Assembly: GCA_025526915.1 (NCBI GenBank) | Contig: JAHLKH010000013.1 | Span: forward strand, 124,001-188,000 | Length of the DNA: 64,000 nt | DNA from: Entophlyctis helioformis | Taxonomy: Eukaryota > Chytridiomycota > Chytridiomycetes > Chytridiales > Chytriomycetaceae | Direction of reading: 5' to 3' | In this document: positions 22,773-32,834 of the stretch, one piece after another | How positions within the stretch are numbered: the stretch's first letter is position 1 | Layout of the letters: each line of letters starts with the position of its first letter | The notes under the pieces: generated by a model | The model's input: only the letters and a program-made list of their open reading frames with translations | Databases searched by the model: none | What the model was told of the DNA's origin: nothing | Made by a program: the position numbers and the translations under genes

Positions 22773-24977
22773 TCATAATCTACAGGCCAGCATGATCGTC
22801 AGCACAGCACAGCACAGTACACTGTAGAGGCGGACAGCAGCGAGCAATAACCTCACCTCAAACACCATGTGGCCGATCGCGTAGTAGCTGGTGGATCCAA
22901 ACGGATTGTGGTTGGGGCTCGGGTTGAAGATCACGGGCGGGCCGAGCGGCTTGCCCAGCTGCTCTTGCACCTTGTCCCACTGCCCGCCATGCGCGTGTGT
23001 GAGCCGTGTGTCAGTCGTGTGTCAGTCGTGGCATCCATAGCCAAGCACGGCACGTGGGTTGACAGGGAAATCACCTTGGCGGTCAGATCGAGAGGAGTCG
23101 AGGCAGTGTGTTTGCTGCCCATCGCCTTGCTGCTGCTGCCAACATTGCGACTTGCAGCATTGGCAAATGTGCCGTTGGATGGCGACGCGGTGGATGAACC
23201 TAACGCGGATGCCGATGCAGGTGCGGATGCAGAAGCCGAGGCCGAGCCAGTCCCTGCCGTGCCACTCGAGATCTCAAAGTTGCATCGCGCGTACAGGTTG
23301 ACGTGGTGATGGCCGAGCATGTTGCTGTGCAGGATCATCTTCTTGACGCGGTGGGTGGTGCCGTCAAACACCATATCAATGCCCATGGAAAAGTCTGTGC
23401 ATCGCATGGCATCGCATGGCATGGCAGGAAGGCGGCGGCGTTGAGTGTGGGCCGCCTGGACGACACGCACGCATGGCTCAGACTCACAGTTCCAAACATA
23501 GTCTGGGTTGGTGGACAATGGGCCTTGCTCGCCAGAGCCGTTGCGATGAATGCCCATCTTGTCGCGCTGCTTGGTCGTGACATCCTCTGGCCGGCCCATT
23601 TCGCCAAGCACGTCTTGGCATGTCGCTTGCAGACAGACCTGGCCGCCGCGGTCAGGGAACTGCAGTCCAAATCCAGGCTGGCAGAAAGCGAACGATGGCG
23701 GTTGTGAGCGTGACTGTGCAAGCAGGCTGATGGGGACAGCTGGATGCAACCACGAGCATGGCACGGGCATGCCACACACACCTTGATCACAACGCGTTCA
23801 AAGTACGTGTCAAAGGGACCGAGTCTTGGTGCGATGGCATGTTTCCATTCCGGTCCGCCTGCCGTCGCGTTGGAGCTCTCTTTGCGGCCATTTCCACCAC
23901 CACGCGCTGCAGATGCTGAACTCGATGTTGCTGTTGTTGCTGCTGCTGGTGTAGGTGTGCTGGGTTTGGCCGCGACAGGAGCCGGATTGCTGCTGTAGAG
24001 GTAGATGCGACTGACGACGGGCGTCGTGCCGTCCGGAAAGGATATCGGCAGATCTGCAAGGTTCTTGAGCGGTGCAAACTGCTGTGGGATGGGAAAAACA
24101 AAGGAGACGCCTGGGTACTTGAGCGTGTAGCGCAGCTTGTCTGCATCGTACTCGCCCTGGGATTGGTGGGTTAGCGTCGGATGGCGAGCATCGCAAGGCA
24201 GCGTCGATGTGCATGATCACATACAGGATAGGTTGGCCCAAACAGCTTGTAGATGAGCAGAAAGGTCGGCACGATGGTGGGCGAGCTGCGAGATGGTTAG
24301 CATCGACGACTGCGCGTGGGCACGGCTGTGGAGCGAATGCCCACGACGACGTACTTGAACAGCGCGCCTTCGTATGTCAGCGACAACTTGTCAAAGTCGT
24401 ACAGCTCGATGGACTTGAGCCGCTGGGAGAGTGGATCGAAGCGCAGTGCGAGGCCGTTGTGGATGAGGTTGAGCACCACGTCGTAGTCAAAGGGCGTCTG
24501 TCGTGAGCGGCGTCAGGTGCGTCAGCCAGCAAGGTCTGGAAGCTTAAATGGACAAGGGTGGAGCAGAGTGGTGGCTAAGCCCGACGGCTGACGGCTGCGA
24601 CGGCGAGACGAGGACAGCAGGCAGACAGACAGACAGTCCTGATCCAGCCCAGTCTGCGCGTGGCAGCAGCGGCAGCAGCGACGCATTGCACGGCCGGCGC
24701 ATGCAAGACCCAACCTTGTCGCTGAACTTGAGCTCGTACTTTGAGAACTGAAGGCTTTCTCGCTTGAGATAGGCGATGACGGCGGGCAGCGGGAGGCCTG
24801 TGCAGCAGCCGCATTGCCAGCATTGCCAGCAACATCAGCATCGTCAGCATCGCCAGCAGCAGCCCTGGCTTGCCCAGCCCTGCCCTCGCATGCCTGGCGA
24901 GTGCCGTGCCAGTGCCACTGACCCAGAGCAAGGCGGCCAAGGCCGTTTCCGGGCGAAAGCGTCAGCGGAGTTGCCAT
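22773..24977 (-). CDS. PHAF1 / UPF0183 family protein
   Basis: Homologue of animal C16orf70 (phagophore assembly factor 1), which with BCAS3 associates with phosphoinositides at autophagosome formation sites. Splicing joins the start (LTLSPGNGLGRLALG) to LPLPAVIAYLKRESLQFSKY (exon 24797-24715), then TPFDYDVVLNLIHNGLALRF, FNSPTIVPTFLLIYKLFGPTY, YPGVSFVFPI, a GVDIL-like FSMGIDMVFDGTTHRVKKM, HSNMLGHHHVNLY and NPFGSTSYYAIGHMVFEV. These match the family in order. The stretch after MVFEV (to the stop at 22773) is hydrophobic and unlike the family, so a last intron may be missed. The ATG at 24977 lies only 20 bp from the ATG of the divergent phosphatase gene. The central Ala/Ser/Thr and Gly/Asn linkers are insertions. 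Confidence 0.87.
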
Positions 24978-24997
24978 TGAACGGCAAACCCGGACAG
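24978..24997. promoter_or_regulatory. 20-bp gap between divergent start codons
   Basis: Only 20 bp separate the predicted start codons of PHAF1 (-) and the 5-phosphatase (+). If both starts are correct, each promoter and 5' UTR must lie inside the other gene's coding sequence. If either gene has an upstream non-coding or coding exon, the genes overlap antisense instead. Confidence 0.5.
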
Positions 24998-26728
24998 ATG
25001 GCCAGACGAGCGATCAAAGTGCGAGTCGGCACCTGGAACGTTGCGACCCGCACGCTGGACGGTGCCGGCGACATGGCGCAGACGGCCCGCGGCAGCCAGC
25101 AGCACGCCGCCACCACGGCCGGCCAGCACCCGGCGGATCGCATCGCTGGCATGGACCTTGCGCCGTGGCTGTGGCCGGCGTCGTCGAACAGCGCTCATGA
25201 CGACGACCTGCCCGACCTGGTGGTGGTTGGGTTCCAAGAGCTGCTGCACCAGGCCACGGCTGCCTTTGCTGTCGGCCAGCAGGCCAGCTACTGGACGCTG
25301 CCAACACCGCTGCCGGCAGGTGCACCAGCGGCAGCAACATCAGCGGCAGCCGCCGCACCGAACCGACAAGGTGCTGCAACGATTGACTGTCTCGAGCCGT
25401 GGATCTGGCTTGTGCAGGACGCTCTCTGTCGAGGCAGCCGCGGCAGCAGCAGTGGCGGCAAGAGCAGCGCAACGAGCGGATACCGAGTCGTGTGCGCAGC
25501 CCGCCAGGTGGCCGTGGGCATCATCGTCCTGGTGCGGACGACGACGGACCCGGCAGCCGGCCCGGATGGCGATGGCGATGGCGAAGGCGCTGGCGATGCC
25601 GTGCAGATTGGCCGCATTGGAACGGGCGGGATCGGCAGCGGGCTGTTTGGGCTGTATGGCAACAAGGGGGCGCTGGCGGTGTCGCTGGATGTGTGGAGCG
25701 GGCCCGAGATGCAGTCGCTGTGCTTCATGTGCTGCCACTTGGGAGCGCACGAGGGCGAGGGCCGCTGCATCTGGCGCAACCAAGAGGTCGACTGGATCTT
25801 TGACACGCTGGTCATGACGGACACGGTGCGGCTCCGGGCAGGCCATCCAGGACAGCCAGGACAGCCGGCACAAGGTGCAGGTGGGGCCGACCAGAAGGAG
25901 TCTCTGCGGGTTCGGCTCGCGGGCGACCACGACGCGCTGTGGATGTTTGGCGATCTCAACTACCGCATCAGCGGCACCAAGAGCGACGCGGCAGCGCGGT
26001 GGGCGGTGGATGCAGGGGCCGTGTCCGAGAGCCCGAAGCGGTCGCGCGTGCTTGAGCTCGTGCGCGACAAGAACGTCGAGCAGCTGCTTCAGATGGACGA
26101 AGTGAGCGTGATGCGACGACACCGCCATGGCACGCTCGGACAGCTGCACGAGCATGCGATCGGGTTTCTGCCAACGTACAAGTTCAAGCAGACCAAGGCG
26201 ATCAAGAAGAGCACGAGCACGGGCACGGGCGGCAGTGGGGGCAGCGTGACTGTTGTGCGACAGCCAGACGCACTGCTCGGCGGCATGGCGCTGGAAGGGA
26301 CGGCCGTGTCCAGCGGGGAAGCGGTGCGGAAGGAGTTTTCAAGCAAGCGGCTGCCGGCGTACTGCGACCGTATTCTATACTCTGGCCGTGTGGCAGCGCC
26401 AGCAGGAACCCGAGCAGGAACCCGAGCAGGCCAGGCAGACAAGGCAGACAAGGCAGACAGCAAGACGTGCTACTGGAGCGAGCACGGATATGGATGGAGC
26501 GACCACGTGCCCGTTGCGGGCGACTACGAGGTGCACGGTGGTGGTGGTGGCGAGGGTGGTGAGGGTGTTGTCGGGAGACGGGCCACGCGCGAGATTGAGG
26601 CGGGCGTCGGGTGGTTCCAGATGCAGCGGCGGGTGGAGCGCGGACTGCGGACGAACCAGCACCTGCTGCTTGCGCTGGTGGTGGCGGCCGGGCTGATTGT
26701 TGTGCGCAGCGTGGTGCTTGCGGCGTGA
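24998..26728 (+). CDS. Inositol polyphosphate 5-phosphatase, C-terminal membrane anchor
   Basis: Removes the 5-phosphate from phosphoinositides such as PI(4,5)P2. One exon, 576 residues. Catalytic motifs appear in order: VRVGTWNVATRTLDG (residues 7-21), DLVVVGFQELL, GLYGNKGALAVSL, CCHLGAHEGEG, WMFGDLNYRISG (the W-x-G-D-x-N-x-R motif), LPAYCDRILY (P-A-x-C-D-R) and WSDHVPV. The last 20 or so residues (LLLALVVAAGLIVVRSVVLA) form a single C-terminal hydrophobic helix, as in yeast Inp54, a tail-anchored ER enzyme. No SAC domain and no OCRL-type RhoGAP domain are present. Gly/Ser and Gly/Gln inserts interrupt the domain. A longer N-terminal reading is open upstream to 24776, but it runs antisense through PHAF1 exons, so the ATG at 24998 was chosen. 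Confidence 0.9.
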   Translation: MARRAIKVRVGTWNVATRTLDGAGDMAQTARGSQQHAATTAGQHPADRIAGMDLAPWLWPASSNSAHDDDLPDLVVVGFQELLHQATAAFAVGQQASYWTLPTPLPAGAPAAATSAAAAAPNRQGAATIDCLEPWIWLVQDALCRGSRGSSSGGKSSATSGYRVVCAARQVAVGIIVLVRTTTDPAAGPDGDGDGEGAGDAVQIGRIGTGGIGSGLFGLYGNKGALAVSLDVWSGPEMQSLCFMCCHLGAHEGEGRCIWRNQEVDWIFDTLVMTDTVRLRAGHPGQPGQPAQGAGGADQKESLRVRLAGDHDALWMFGDLNYRISGTKSDAAARWAVDAGAVSESPKRSRVLELVRDKNVEQLLQMDEVSVMRRHRHGTLGQLHEHAIGFLPTYKFKQTKAIKKSTSTGTGGSGGSVTVVRQPDALLGGMALEGTAVSSGEAVRKEFSSKRLPAYCDRILYSGRVAAPAGTRAGTRAGQADKADKADSKTCYWSEHGYGWSDHVPVAGDYEVHGGGGGEGGEGVVGRRATREIEAGVGWFQMQRRVERGLRTNQHLLLALVVAAGLIVVRSVVLAA

Positions 26729-27085
26729 GCGACGTGTTTGTGAGTTGTCCGAGAGAGCGGGGGATGTCCGATAAAGCGAGAATTGTCCGATACAGTCCGA
26801 GTTGTCCGATACAACGTGTTGTGCACACACAGACACGCGCGCGCGTGAACACGGACGTTTTCAAACCCCCGCAATTCCAGGTTTTGGCAATTTTGCGACT
26901 GGTTGGACCAACGGACGGACAGTGACAGCCGGTCGACAGCCAGCCAGCGACGGACAGCCAGCTCGAGCAACCTGCAGCCAGCGACAGCCAGACTGCCAGC
27001 GACCAACAACAAGCGACCGTCTGCCGTCTGCCCGCCAGCGGACCAAGCGACCAACAACAAGCGGCCAACAACAAGTGACCAAGTG

Positions 27086-27127
<42 letters not shown>

Positions 27128-27538
27128 TCGTCCAGCAAGCAAGCAGCAGCGAGTGAGCGAGTGAGTGTTCGAGTGTGCGACCCGCCTTGGACGGGCCTTG
27201 TTGCGGGGCTGCCTGCATGGGCATGGGCTGCCTGCATGGGCTGCCCATCGATCGATGCTCTTCTTCTTCTTGCGCTTGCTCTTGCCCTCCTCCCCTTCCC
27301 CTTCCTCTTGCTCTTGCTCGCACTGACGCCCTGTTCCTTTGCATTGTGCCAACGCTGTGCTGCCTTGTGCTTCTCTGCTCGCCTTGGACGGCTCCACCAG
27401 CACCGATCATTGCGGCCTGCCTGCCTGCCTGCCTGCCTGCCTGCACATACACACAACCACAACCACAACCACAACCACAACCACAACCACAACCACAACC
27501 ACAACCACAACCACAACCACGCACGAGCCGTGATCATC
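26729..27538. promoter_or_regulatory. Intergenic leader with repeated TTGTCCGATA motifs and microsatellites
   Basis: 810 bp before the large unknown gene. At 26744-26815 a motif resembling TTGTCCGATA occurs four times (TTGTCCGAGA, ATGTCCGATAAA, TTGTCCGATACA twice). Further on are CAGC/CGAC-rich repeats (26925-27070), a (CCAG)n run at about 27087-27127, (CTGC)n at about 27417-27441 and (CCACAA)n at about 27450-27520 ending just before the ATG. The frame is open through much of this stretch but the sequence is pure simple repeat, so I treat it as promoter and 5' UTR. Confidence 0.55.
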
Positions 27539-30500
27539 ATGCCCGCCATCCCCGACGCATCTTCGGCAAACAGCGCTCTCGCCCTTTCTGACGACTGGCC
27601 CGAATCCTCGCCTGCCCTCCCTCCCACAACAAACATCATGCGTCCGGCTCCGCCCCTTCTGGCCACTTCCTCGTCGGGCAGCAGCTCGTCTGCCACTGCT
27701 TCTGCGTCTGCTTCTGCGTCTGCTTCTGCGTCTGCTTCTGCGTCTGCGTCTGCCTCGAGCACGGCCACCGCTCAAACCACTCCTGCCACTCCTGCCACTC
27801 CTGCCAATGCTGCGGCAGACTCGCTCGACGAGCACAAGATTCGCATCCTGAGCGAGTCCAAGAACGTCTCGTCGTTTGTCGTCATTGGCGAGACCCTGCA
27901 CCGGCTCTACTACAAGGACAAGCTCGTCAAGAACCAGCGCGAGTTCCTCGAGTGGACCAAGCGCAACCTCGGCTTCTCAAAGTCCACGACCTACGAGTAC
28001 ATCATCTCCTACAAGGTCTACTCGGAGATCGCGTCCAAGCTGCCGCCCTCGTACCGCCCGCCCATGTACCAGTCGCACTGCCAGCTGCTCTCAAAGATCC
28101 CCGAAGACACCCTCGTCGACACCTGGATTGCCGTCTGCGACGCTGCCCCGCAGGGCCTCATCACCACCGCCTTCCTCGAGCTCTTCCTCGAGGAGCACAA
28201 CCTCAAGGCCGCCAAGCCGTCTCTGGCCACCGCCGCCGCCGCCGGCACTGCACACACTGACGGCGACACCACGGCTGCATCCGGCGCGTCGCGTCGCGCA
28301 TCTCGCAACGTTCAGCAACACCGCGGCGGCTCCTCACAGGCCGCGCCGGCCTTTTACGACATGGGCGAGCAGCTGCTGCGCCAGCAGAACAGAGACTCGC
28401 TGCTGGCTGGTGCCAGCCAGACGACCGCGTGCGAGTCGGACGCCGTCGTGGCTGCTGCTGCTGCTGCCGCGTCCTCTGTCGTGGCGTCCAACGCTGCCTT
28501 GGCCCAGGCTGACCAGCATCGTCGCCCGGCGGGTCTTGCTCCAGGCACCCCTGGCGGCCTTGCCACTCCGACCGCCACCAACTCGGCGTCGTCGTCGCGG
28601 CCCCCGTCGGCAACCAAGCGCAAGCGCGCTCGCCAGCACCAGCCCCCTCCGTCCCAGTTGCAGTCCCACCTCCAGCCCGCCAGCGATGACTCGGACGATA
28701 AAGACAGTCGCGTGGCTGCGTCTCGGCAGCACGTGGCGGCTGTGCAGGAGATGCACACCACCGACGCCTCGGACTCGCATGACCTGCCACTGTCGCAGTC
28801 TCTCTCACAAGACGTCGGCCACGACGGCCACGACGACTCTGGTGCCAGCCACACTCACCATGCTCTGGCCCATTCAGACGCGCATGACGACGATGACGAT
28901 GGAGTGACAGTGACTGACGACGAGGGCTTTGGGGCTCCTGGACGCGTCTCCAACTCTGCAGCCGGATCTGGCGAGGGCACTGGCTCTGCACTTCACCACA
29001 AGTCGTCGCTCTTCCCAGCAACGCCGCGCAAGGGCAATGCAACGCCGTTGGCTGGGGCAGCAGCAGCAGCAGCGACACTGTCTTCGCCGGGCTTTACATC
29101 GCCATCGCAGTTTCCTGCGACCACCACCGCTTATTCGGCGCGCTATACCTATGAGACGGTCCAAGAGGCCACCAGTTCCCAGTCGGGCTCGCAGCCTGGC
29201 TCGCAAAGTGCGCTGTCTGGCGCCGTCATCACCAACCTGTCTGGCTCTGCGCAAAAGCCCGTGGCAACGCCTCGCATGCGCCGTCGCTTTGATGACCGGG
29301 CTGCTGTCGCGGTTGCCGCTGCTGCTGCCACGGCGTTAGTAGTCAAGGCCGGCGGCAGCGCGTCGTCCATCTCGGGTGGCTTGCAGGCTCTCCAGTCGGC
29401 TGGCCACGCTCTCACGGCGGATCGGACACCGCCCAAGAAGCGGTCCAAGTTCCTCAAGTCCATCAGCTCGTCGTCGTCTATCGCTGCCCAGCAGCAACAA
29501 CAGCTGCAGCAACAGCAGCAGCAGCAAGCCAGAGGCACGCCTTCGTCTGCATTGCGGTATGATCGCTCCCACTCGTCACACAGCATCATTCGCGATGACG
29601 ACGTTCACGACGATGCACACCGCAACATCTTGTCGCAGAACCCGCTGTCGCCCAACCACACGTCGCCGCTGTCCAACTTTGCGCTGAATGACGATCTGTC
29701 CATGGGCACGCCTCTGCACAGCATGGCGCACCGGTCGACCAGCTACCAGCACGGCTTCCTGTCACCCCAGTTTTCGTTTGGCGGCTCGGCGCTCTCGACA
29801 GCGAGCACACAGGACCCGTCCCTGCCGTTCAACGAGTCGCTCGTGTTTGAGCTCGGCAAAGGCGTGGTGCTTGGCCAGCGCTTTGACATTGCAGCGCACA
29901 GCGCCGAGGACATGACGCTGATTGAGCAGCAGGTGTGGTACGGCCGCGTGTGGTGCAACCTGTCGTCCAGTCGGCCGTTTTCCACGTCCATCTACAACCC
30001 GCACGCGCTGCCCGTCGAGTTTGGCGGCCTCGAGCGCCTCCTCCAGATTGTGTTTACCAAGTTTGCCAAGAAGGAGTTTGTCGAGGGGCTCTTTGTCATC
30101 CGTGCCGAGTTTGGCGCCGACTGGTTCACGCCGATCATGCAGCACCCGTTTTGCATTCTGAGGCACACGACGCAGATGGATGCGCTCGTGGCCATGACGG
30201 CGGCCGAGTCGGCGCGCTCGTCGGCGGCGTCGTCGTCGTCGACAATGGCTGGTGCGGGGATGGGCATGCGCGCGGATACGCACGGACATGGAGGTGCCAA
30301 CGGCGGCAAGACGCCCAAGGCTGGGACTGCGGCTGGACACCCGGGCACGCTGCCGCACGGATCCGGGCCGACACCTACGTTTGCCAAGAGCTCAAGCCGG
30401 CGAGCACGCGTCAACAGTGGCAGCCACGGCATCGGCGGTGGCAGCAGCTTTGACAGCTACGTCGTGTTCTACCTCGGTACCAATGTCAAGGAGTTTTGCT

Positions 30501-31204
30501 CCATCTTCCGCTCGGTCGGCCTTGTTCCCGGCATCAACAGCTGGTCGGCCGTCATGCACCCGGCAGCGGCCGCCGCAGCCGCCTCGACCATGACCACGCT
30601 TCCGGCCGCAGCCCTCGCGTCGGACGAACTGCTGAACGTGGACTCGATGGACGACGCGGAGCTCGGCTTGGCGACACCGCGCGTGTCGGTGGGACACGGC
30701 GCCACGGTCACGCCCGTCGACGAGGACCTCATGGACGCCATGCAGGGCGTCGAGGACGCGTCGTCCCACGGCCGCCACGCGCACCAGGCCGTGTCCATGA
30801 CCGCCACCGCCACCACAAACGGTCGTGTTGCGCCGCTGCCCACAACGCCAGAGTCGGTGCACATGGGCTCGCGGTCGGCGTCGGCCAGTGCCGGCGGTGC
30901 CTGCCTGCCTGTGCGGTCCGTGTCTCTTCCTGGCGACACGCTAGCCCAAGCGTCCCACGTGTCCAAGGCCGAGGCTGCTGCCCGTGAGCGACCGAGTGGA
31001 CGCACGTCGCTGACTGGCGATCCGCTCAACGAGGCGGCGTCTGCGCTGTGCAACATTGGAAGGCTCTTACCGGCCGATAGTGGCAGTGGCAGCGGGGGTG
31101 GCAGCGCGGGTGGATCGGCGACGGATCCGGATGCTGAGGGCGATGGTGGCGACGATGGTGCACCGGCTGTGGAAGCAGCGTCGCGCGTCGCGGTGTCTGG
31201 GTGA
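27539..31204 (+). CDS. Large protein of unknown function, 1221 residues, single exon
   Basis: Uninterrupted from the ATG at 27539 to the stop at 31204. I do not recognise it. After a (SA)n tract, residues about 95-230 form a compact, helix-rich, low-repeat module: FVVIGETLHRLYYKDKLVKN, REFLEWTKRNLGFSKSTTYE, YIISYKVYSEIA. The W-x-x-x-N-x-G-x-S-x-S-T-x-Y-x-Y pattern resembles helix-turn-helix modules of bacterial/phage proteins such as DUF3102, but the match is by eye. A long Ser/Ala/His/Gln-rich middle contains basic segments (ATKRKRARQ; PPKKRSKFLK) that could be nuclear localisation signals. A second ordered domain (about 760-880) reads FELGKGVVLGQRFDIAAHSA, then QQVWYGRVWCNLSSSRPFST, LLQIVFTKFAKKEFVEGLFV, and later SYVVFYLGTNVKEFCSIFRS. 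A DNA-binding regulator is a plausible guess only. Confidence 0.7.
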   Translation: MPAIPDASSANSALALSDDWPESSPALPPTTNIMRPAPPLLATSSSGSSSSATASASASASASASASASASASSTATAQTTPATPATPANAAADSLDEHKIRILSESKNVSSFVVIGETLHRLYYKDKLVKNQREFLEWTKRNLGFSKSTTYEYIISYKVYSEIASKLPPSYRPPMYQSHCQLLSKIPEDTLVDTWIAVCDAAPQGLITTAFLELFLEEHNLKAAKPSLATAAAAGTAHTDGDTTAASGASRRASRNVQQHRGGSSQAAPAFYDMGEQLLRQQNRDSLLAGASQTTACESDAVVAAAAAAASSVVASNAALAQADQHRRPAGLAPGTPGGLATPTATNSASSSRPPSATKRKRARQHQPPPSQLQSHLQPASDDSDDKDSRVAASRQHVAAVQEMHTTDASDSHDLPLSQSLSQDVGHDGHDDSGASHTHHALAHSDAHDDDDDGVTVTDDEGFGAPGRVSNSAAGSGEGTGSALHHKSSLFPATPRKGNATPLAGAAAAAATLSSPGFTSPSQFPATTTAYSARYTYETVQEATSSQSGSQPGSQSALSGAVITNLSGSAQKPVATPRMRRRFDDRAAVAVAAAAATALVVKAGGSASSISGGLQALQSAGHALTADRTPPKKRSKFLKSISSSSSIAAQQQQQLQQQQQQQARGTPSSALRYDRSHSSHSIIRDDDVHDDAHRNILSQNPLSPNHTSPLSNFALNDDLSMGTPLHSMAHRSTSYQHGFLSPQFSFGGSALSTASTQDPSLPFNESLVFELGKGVVLGQRFDIAAHSAEDMTLIEQQVWYGRVWCNLSSSRPFSTSIYNPHALPVEFGGLERLLQIVFTKFAKKEFVEGLFVIRAEFGADWFTPIMQHPFCILRHTTQMDALVAMTAAESARSSAASSSSTMAGAGMGMRADTHGHGGANGGKTPKAGTAAGHPGTLPHGSGPTPTFAKSSSRRARVNSGSHGIGGGSSFDSYVVFYLGTNVKEFCSIFRSVGLVPGINSWSAVMHPAAAAAAASTMTTLPAAALASDELLNVDSMDDAELGLATPRVSVGHGATVTPVDEDLMDAMQGVEDASSHGRHAHQAVSMTATATTNGRVAPLPTTPESVHMGSRSASASAGGACLPVRSVSLPGDTLAQASHVSKAEAAARERPSGRTSLTGDPLNEAASALCNIGRLLPADSGSGSGGGSAGGSATDPDAEGDGGDDGAPAVEAASRVAVSG

Positions 31205-31425
31205 TGCTGGTCCTTGGCCCTGCACACTGGTTCTTTGTTCGTATTTCATACACTTGGTTTTTTTGGGGGGAAACGGGAGAATGTTGTGGGGGATTGGCGT
31301 TTATTGGGTGATGGAGGCAGAGTGCTTGGCGGTTTCTCTCTTTCTTTTTTATAAACACTATCCGTGCACGGGAGAGGCTGGTTCATTTTGGACAGGAGCA
31401 ACAGGCGTGGCGGGGGGAAGCGAGA
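31205..31425. other. Convergent 3' spacer
   Basis: About 220 bp between convergent stops. It holds a T-rich then G-rich tract (31255-31275) and a TTTTTTATAAACA stretch near 31347 that could serve 3' end formation of either gene. Confidence 0.35.
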
Positions 31426-32714
31426 CTACAAGGCCGTGCCACGCTCGAACGCGGCCTTGATCTCGGCCGTGTGGCGGTCATACGCGCGCGACAGCTTCTT
31501 GTTAAAGTGCATGTTCTTTTCGTTGATGTATGTGCTGGTTGGAGAGAGGGGAGGGTGAGGAGGGCGACATGCCAGACACAAGAAACGGCAAGCGAGCACG
31601 TACACGTCGCTGTTTTCGTCAAACTCGCGTCTTCTGGAAAAGGTTCTGCGGCGCTCGTTCTGTTTCTTGAGGTCGCGCACGAGCCGATCCAGGGCTTCCG
31701 GCGACGGCTTGCTGTCTGGATTGGCATAGGCAAGCGAGTGCGCCGAGCGATAGACGCCGGCCTCGCCGTCATCATCTCCACTGTCCTCGCCATCCTCGCC
31801 ATCCTCGCCATGCTGGCGTGCCAGGCTGTCCTGGTACTTTGCGAGGTTGGGCTTAAAGTCGGCAATCATCTTGCCATAGTTCTTTGCCGAGATCTGGGCA
31901 TAGTCGGTGAAGCCCGTGTCCTTGCGCGACGCTGCCAGTTCCTGCTTGGCATCCCAGCGCTCAACGTCCTCGATGGTGTACTCGAGATTCCGGATGCGGT
32001 CATAGTCCTTGCCCTCCTTTTCCGCCGTCTGTCTCGCATACAGGAGCACAAGGTGAGATTGACGGACATGGGCAGCCGGATCCAGATCCAGACCAAGACC
32101 AAGACGCAGACGCAGACGCAGACGCAGAGAGTGCAGCCCACGCACCATTTTGGTCAGCAGCTGCTCGGCCTCGACACGCTTGCGCTCCATCTTGTGCAGC
32201 TCCCGAGGATTGTCCTTTGAGCGGGCAAACTCTGCATGCACCTCTTTGCGGTTGAGCTGCTTGGACTGTGCCTGTCTCGCGGGAAGGGAGTGGCAGGGGC
32301 AGGCCAGTCAGCACCGGCTGTGGCAGGCAAGGGTCCGTGGCTGCGAATGCATGGACGCACTCTGCTGGCCTTGAGCCTCTCAAAGCGAGCAAGCATGTCG
32401 GACCGGACAGAGGCTGGCGCCGGCCCTGCCGTCTTTGCTGCCTTGGCGGCAGGCTGCTCGTCGTGGTCGTCGTTGTTGTGGTCGTCGTTGTTGTGGTCGT
32501 CGTGGTCGTCGTGGTCGTCGTTGTGGTCTTCGTCGTGACGGCCTCTTGCTGGAGAGGTGGCCTCTGAGTCGGATGCTTGCTGCGCTTCGTGTGGTATCTC
32601 AGCAGCAGCATCAGCCTTGGTGGCCCGGGATGGCTTGGCAGCCCTTGTGCGCTTTGGAGGCATCCTGCTGGCCGGCGTATCCTGCCATGGCCGGTCCGAG
32701 TTAGCAGCCGACAT
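31426..32714 (-). CDS. SYF2: Pre-mRNA-splicing factor SYF2
   Basis: Component of the NTC/Prp19-associated spliceosome. Exons 32714-32361, 32271-32146, 32028-31604 and 31534-31426 join in frame to about 337 residues. Family signatures in order: RFERLKASR, QLNRKEVHAEFARSKDNPRE, EKEGKDYDRIRNLEYTIEDV, ERWDAKQ, GFTDYAQISAKNYGKMIADF, KPNLAKYQ, LDRLVRDLKKQNERRRTFSR and INEKNMHFNKKLSRAYDRHT, ending IKAAFERGTAL as in human SYF2 (LERGTAV). The N-terminal 110 residues are variable and contain a (HDD/HND)n acidic tract encoded by a GTC/GTT repeat. The start is uncertain: ATGs at 32714 and 32663 are both possible. Confidence 0.92.
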
Positions 32715-32807
32715 GCGCTGCCAGTGGGCAAACATCCACCTACAAAAGTGCGACTCGAGAGGGAGACCGACTCGAACAATTGATGAGGAAATCATGGCGT
32801 GGAACAC

Positions 32808-32832
32808 AAGTCACGTGAAATACACGTGACTT
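32808..32832. promoter_or_regulatory. Palindrome with two CACGTG E-boxes upstream of SYF2
   Basis: AAGTCACGTG, a 5-base loop AAATA, then CACGTGACTT form a perfect 10-bp inverted repeat. Each arm contains TCACGTG, the CDEI/E-box core used by Cbf1/USF-like bHLH factors. It lies about 95 bp upstream of the chosen SYF2 start and just outside the retrotransposon remnant. Confidence 0.55.
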
Positions 32833-32834
32833 GG

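Noticed and set aside
27450..27525. (CCACAA)n region as coding (His/Asn/Thr repeat) or as a CRISPR-like array
   Set aside because: It is a pure 6-bp microsatellite without spacers, directly before the ATG at 27539; better read as 5' UTR.
26202..27768. Long minus-strand frames opposite the 5-phosphatase and the unknown gene
   Set aside because: They are antisense shadows made of simple repeats (poly-Gly/Cys, Leu/Ala/Gly) with no conserved domain.
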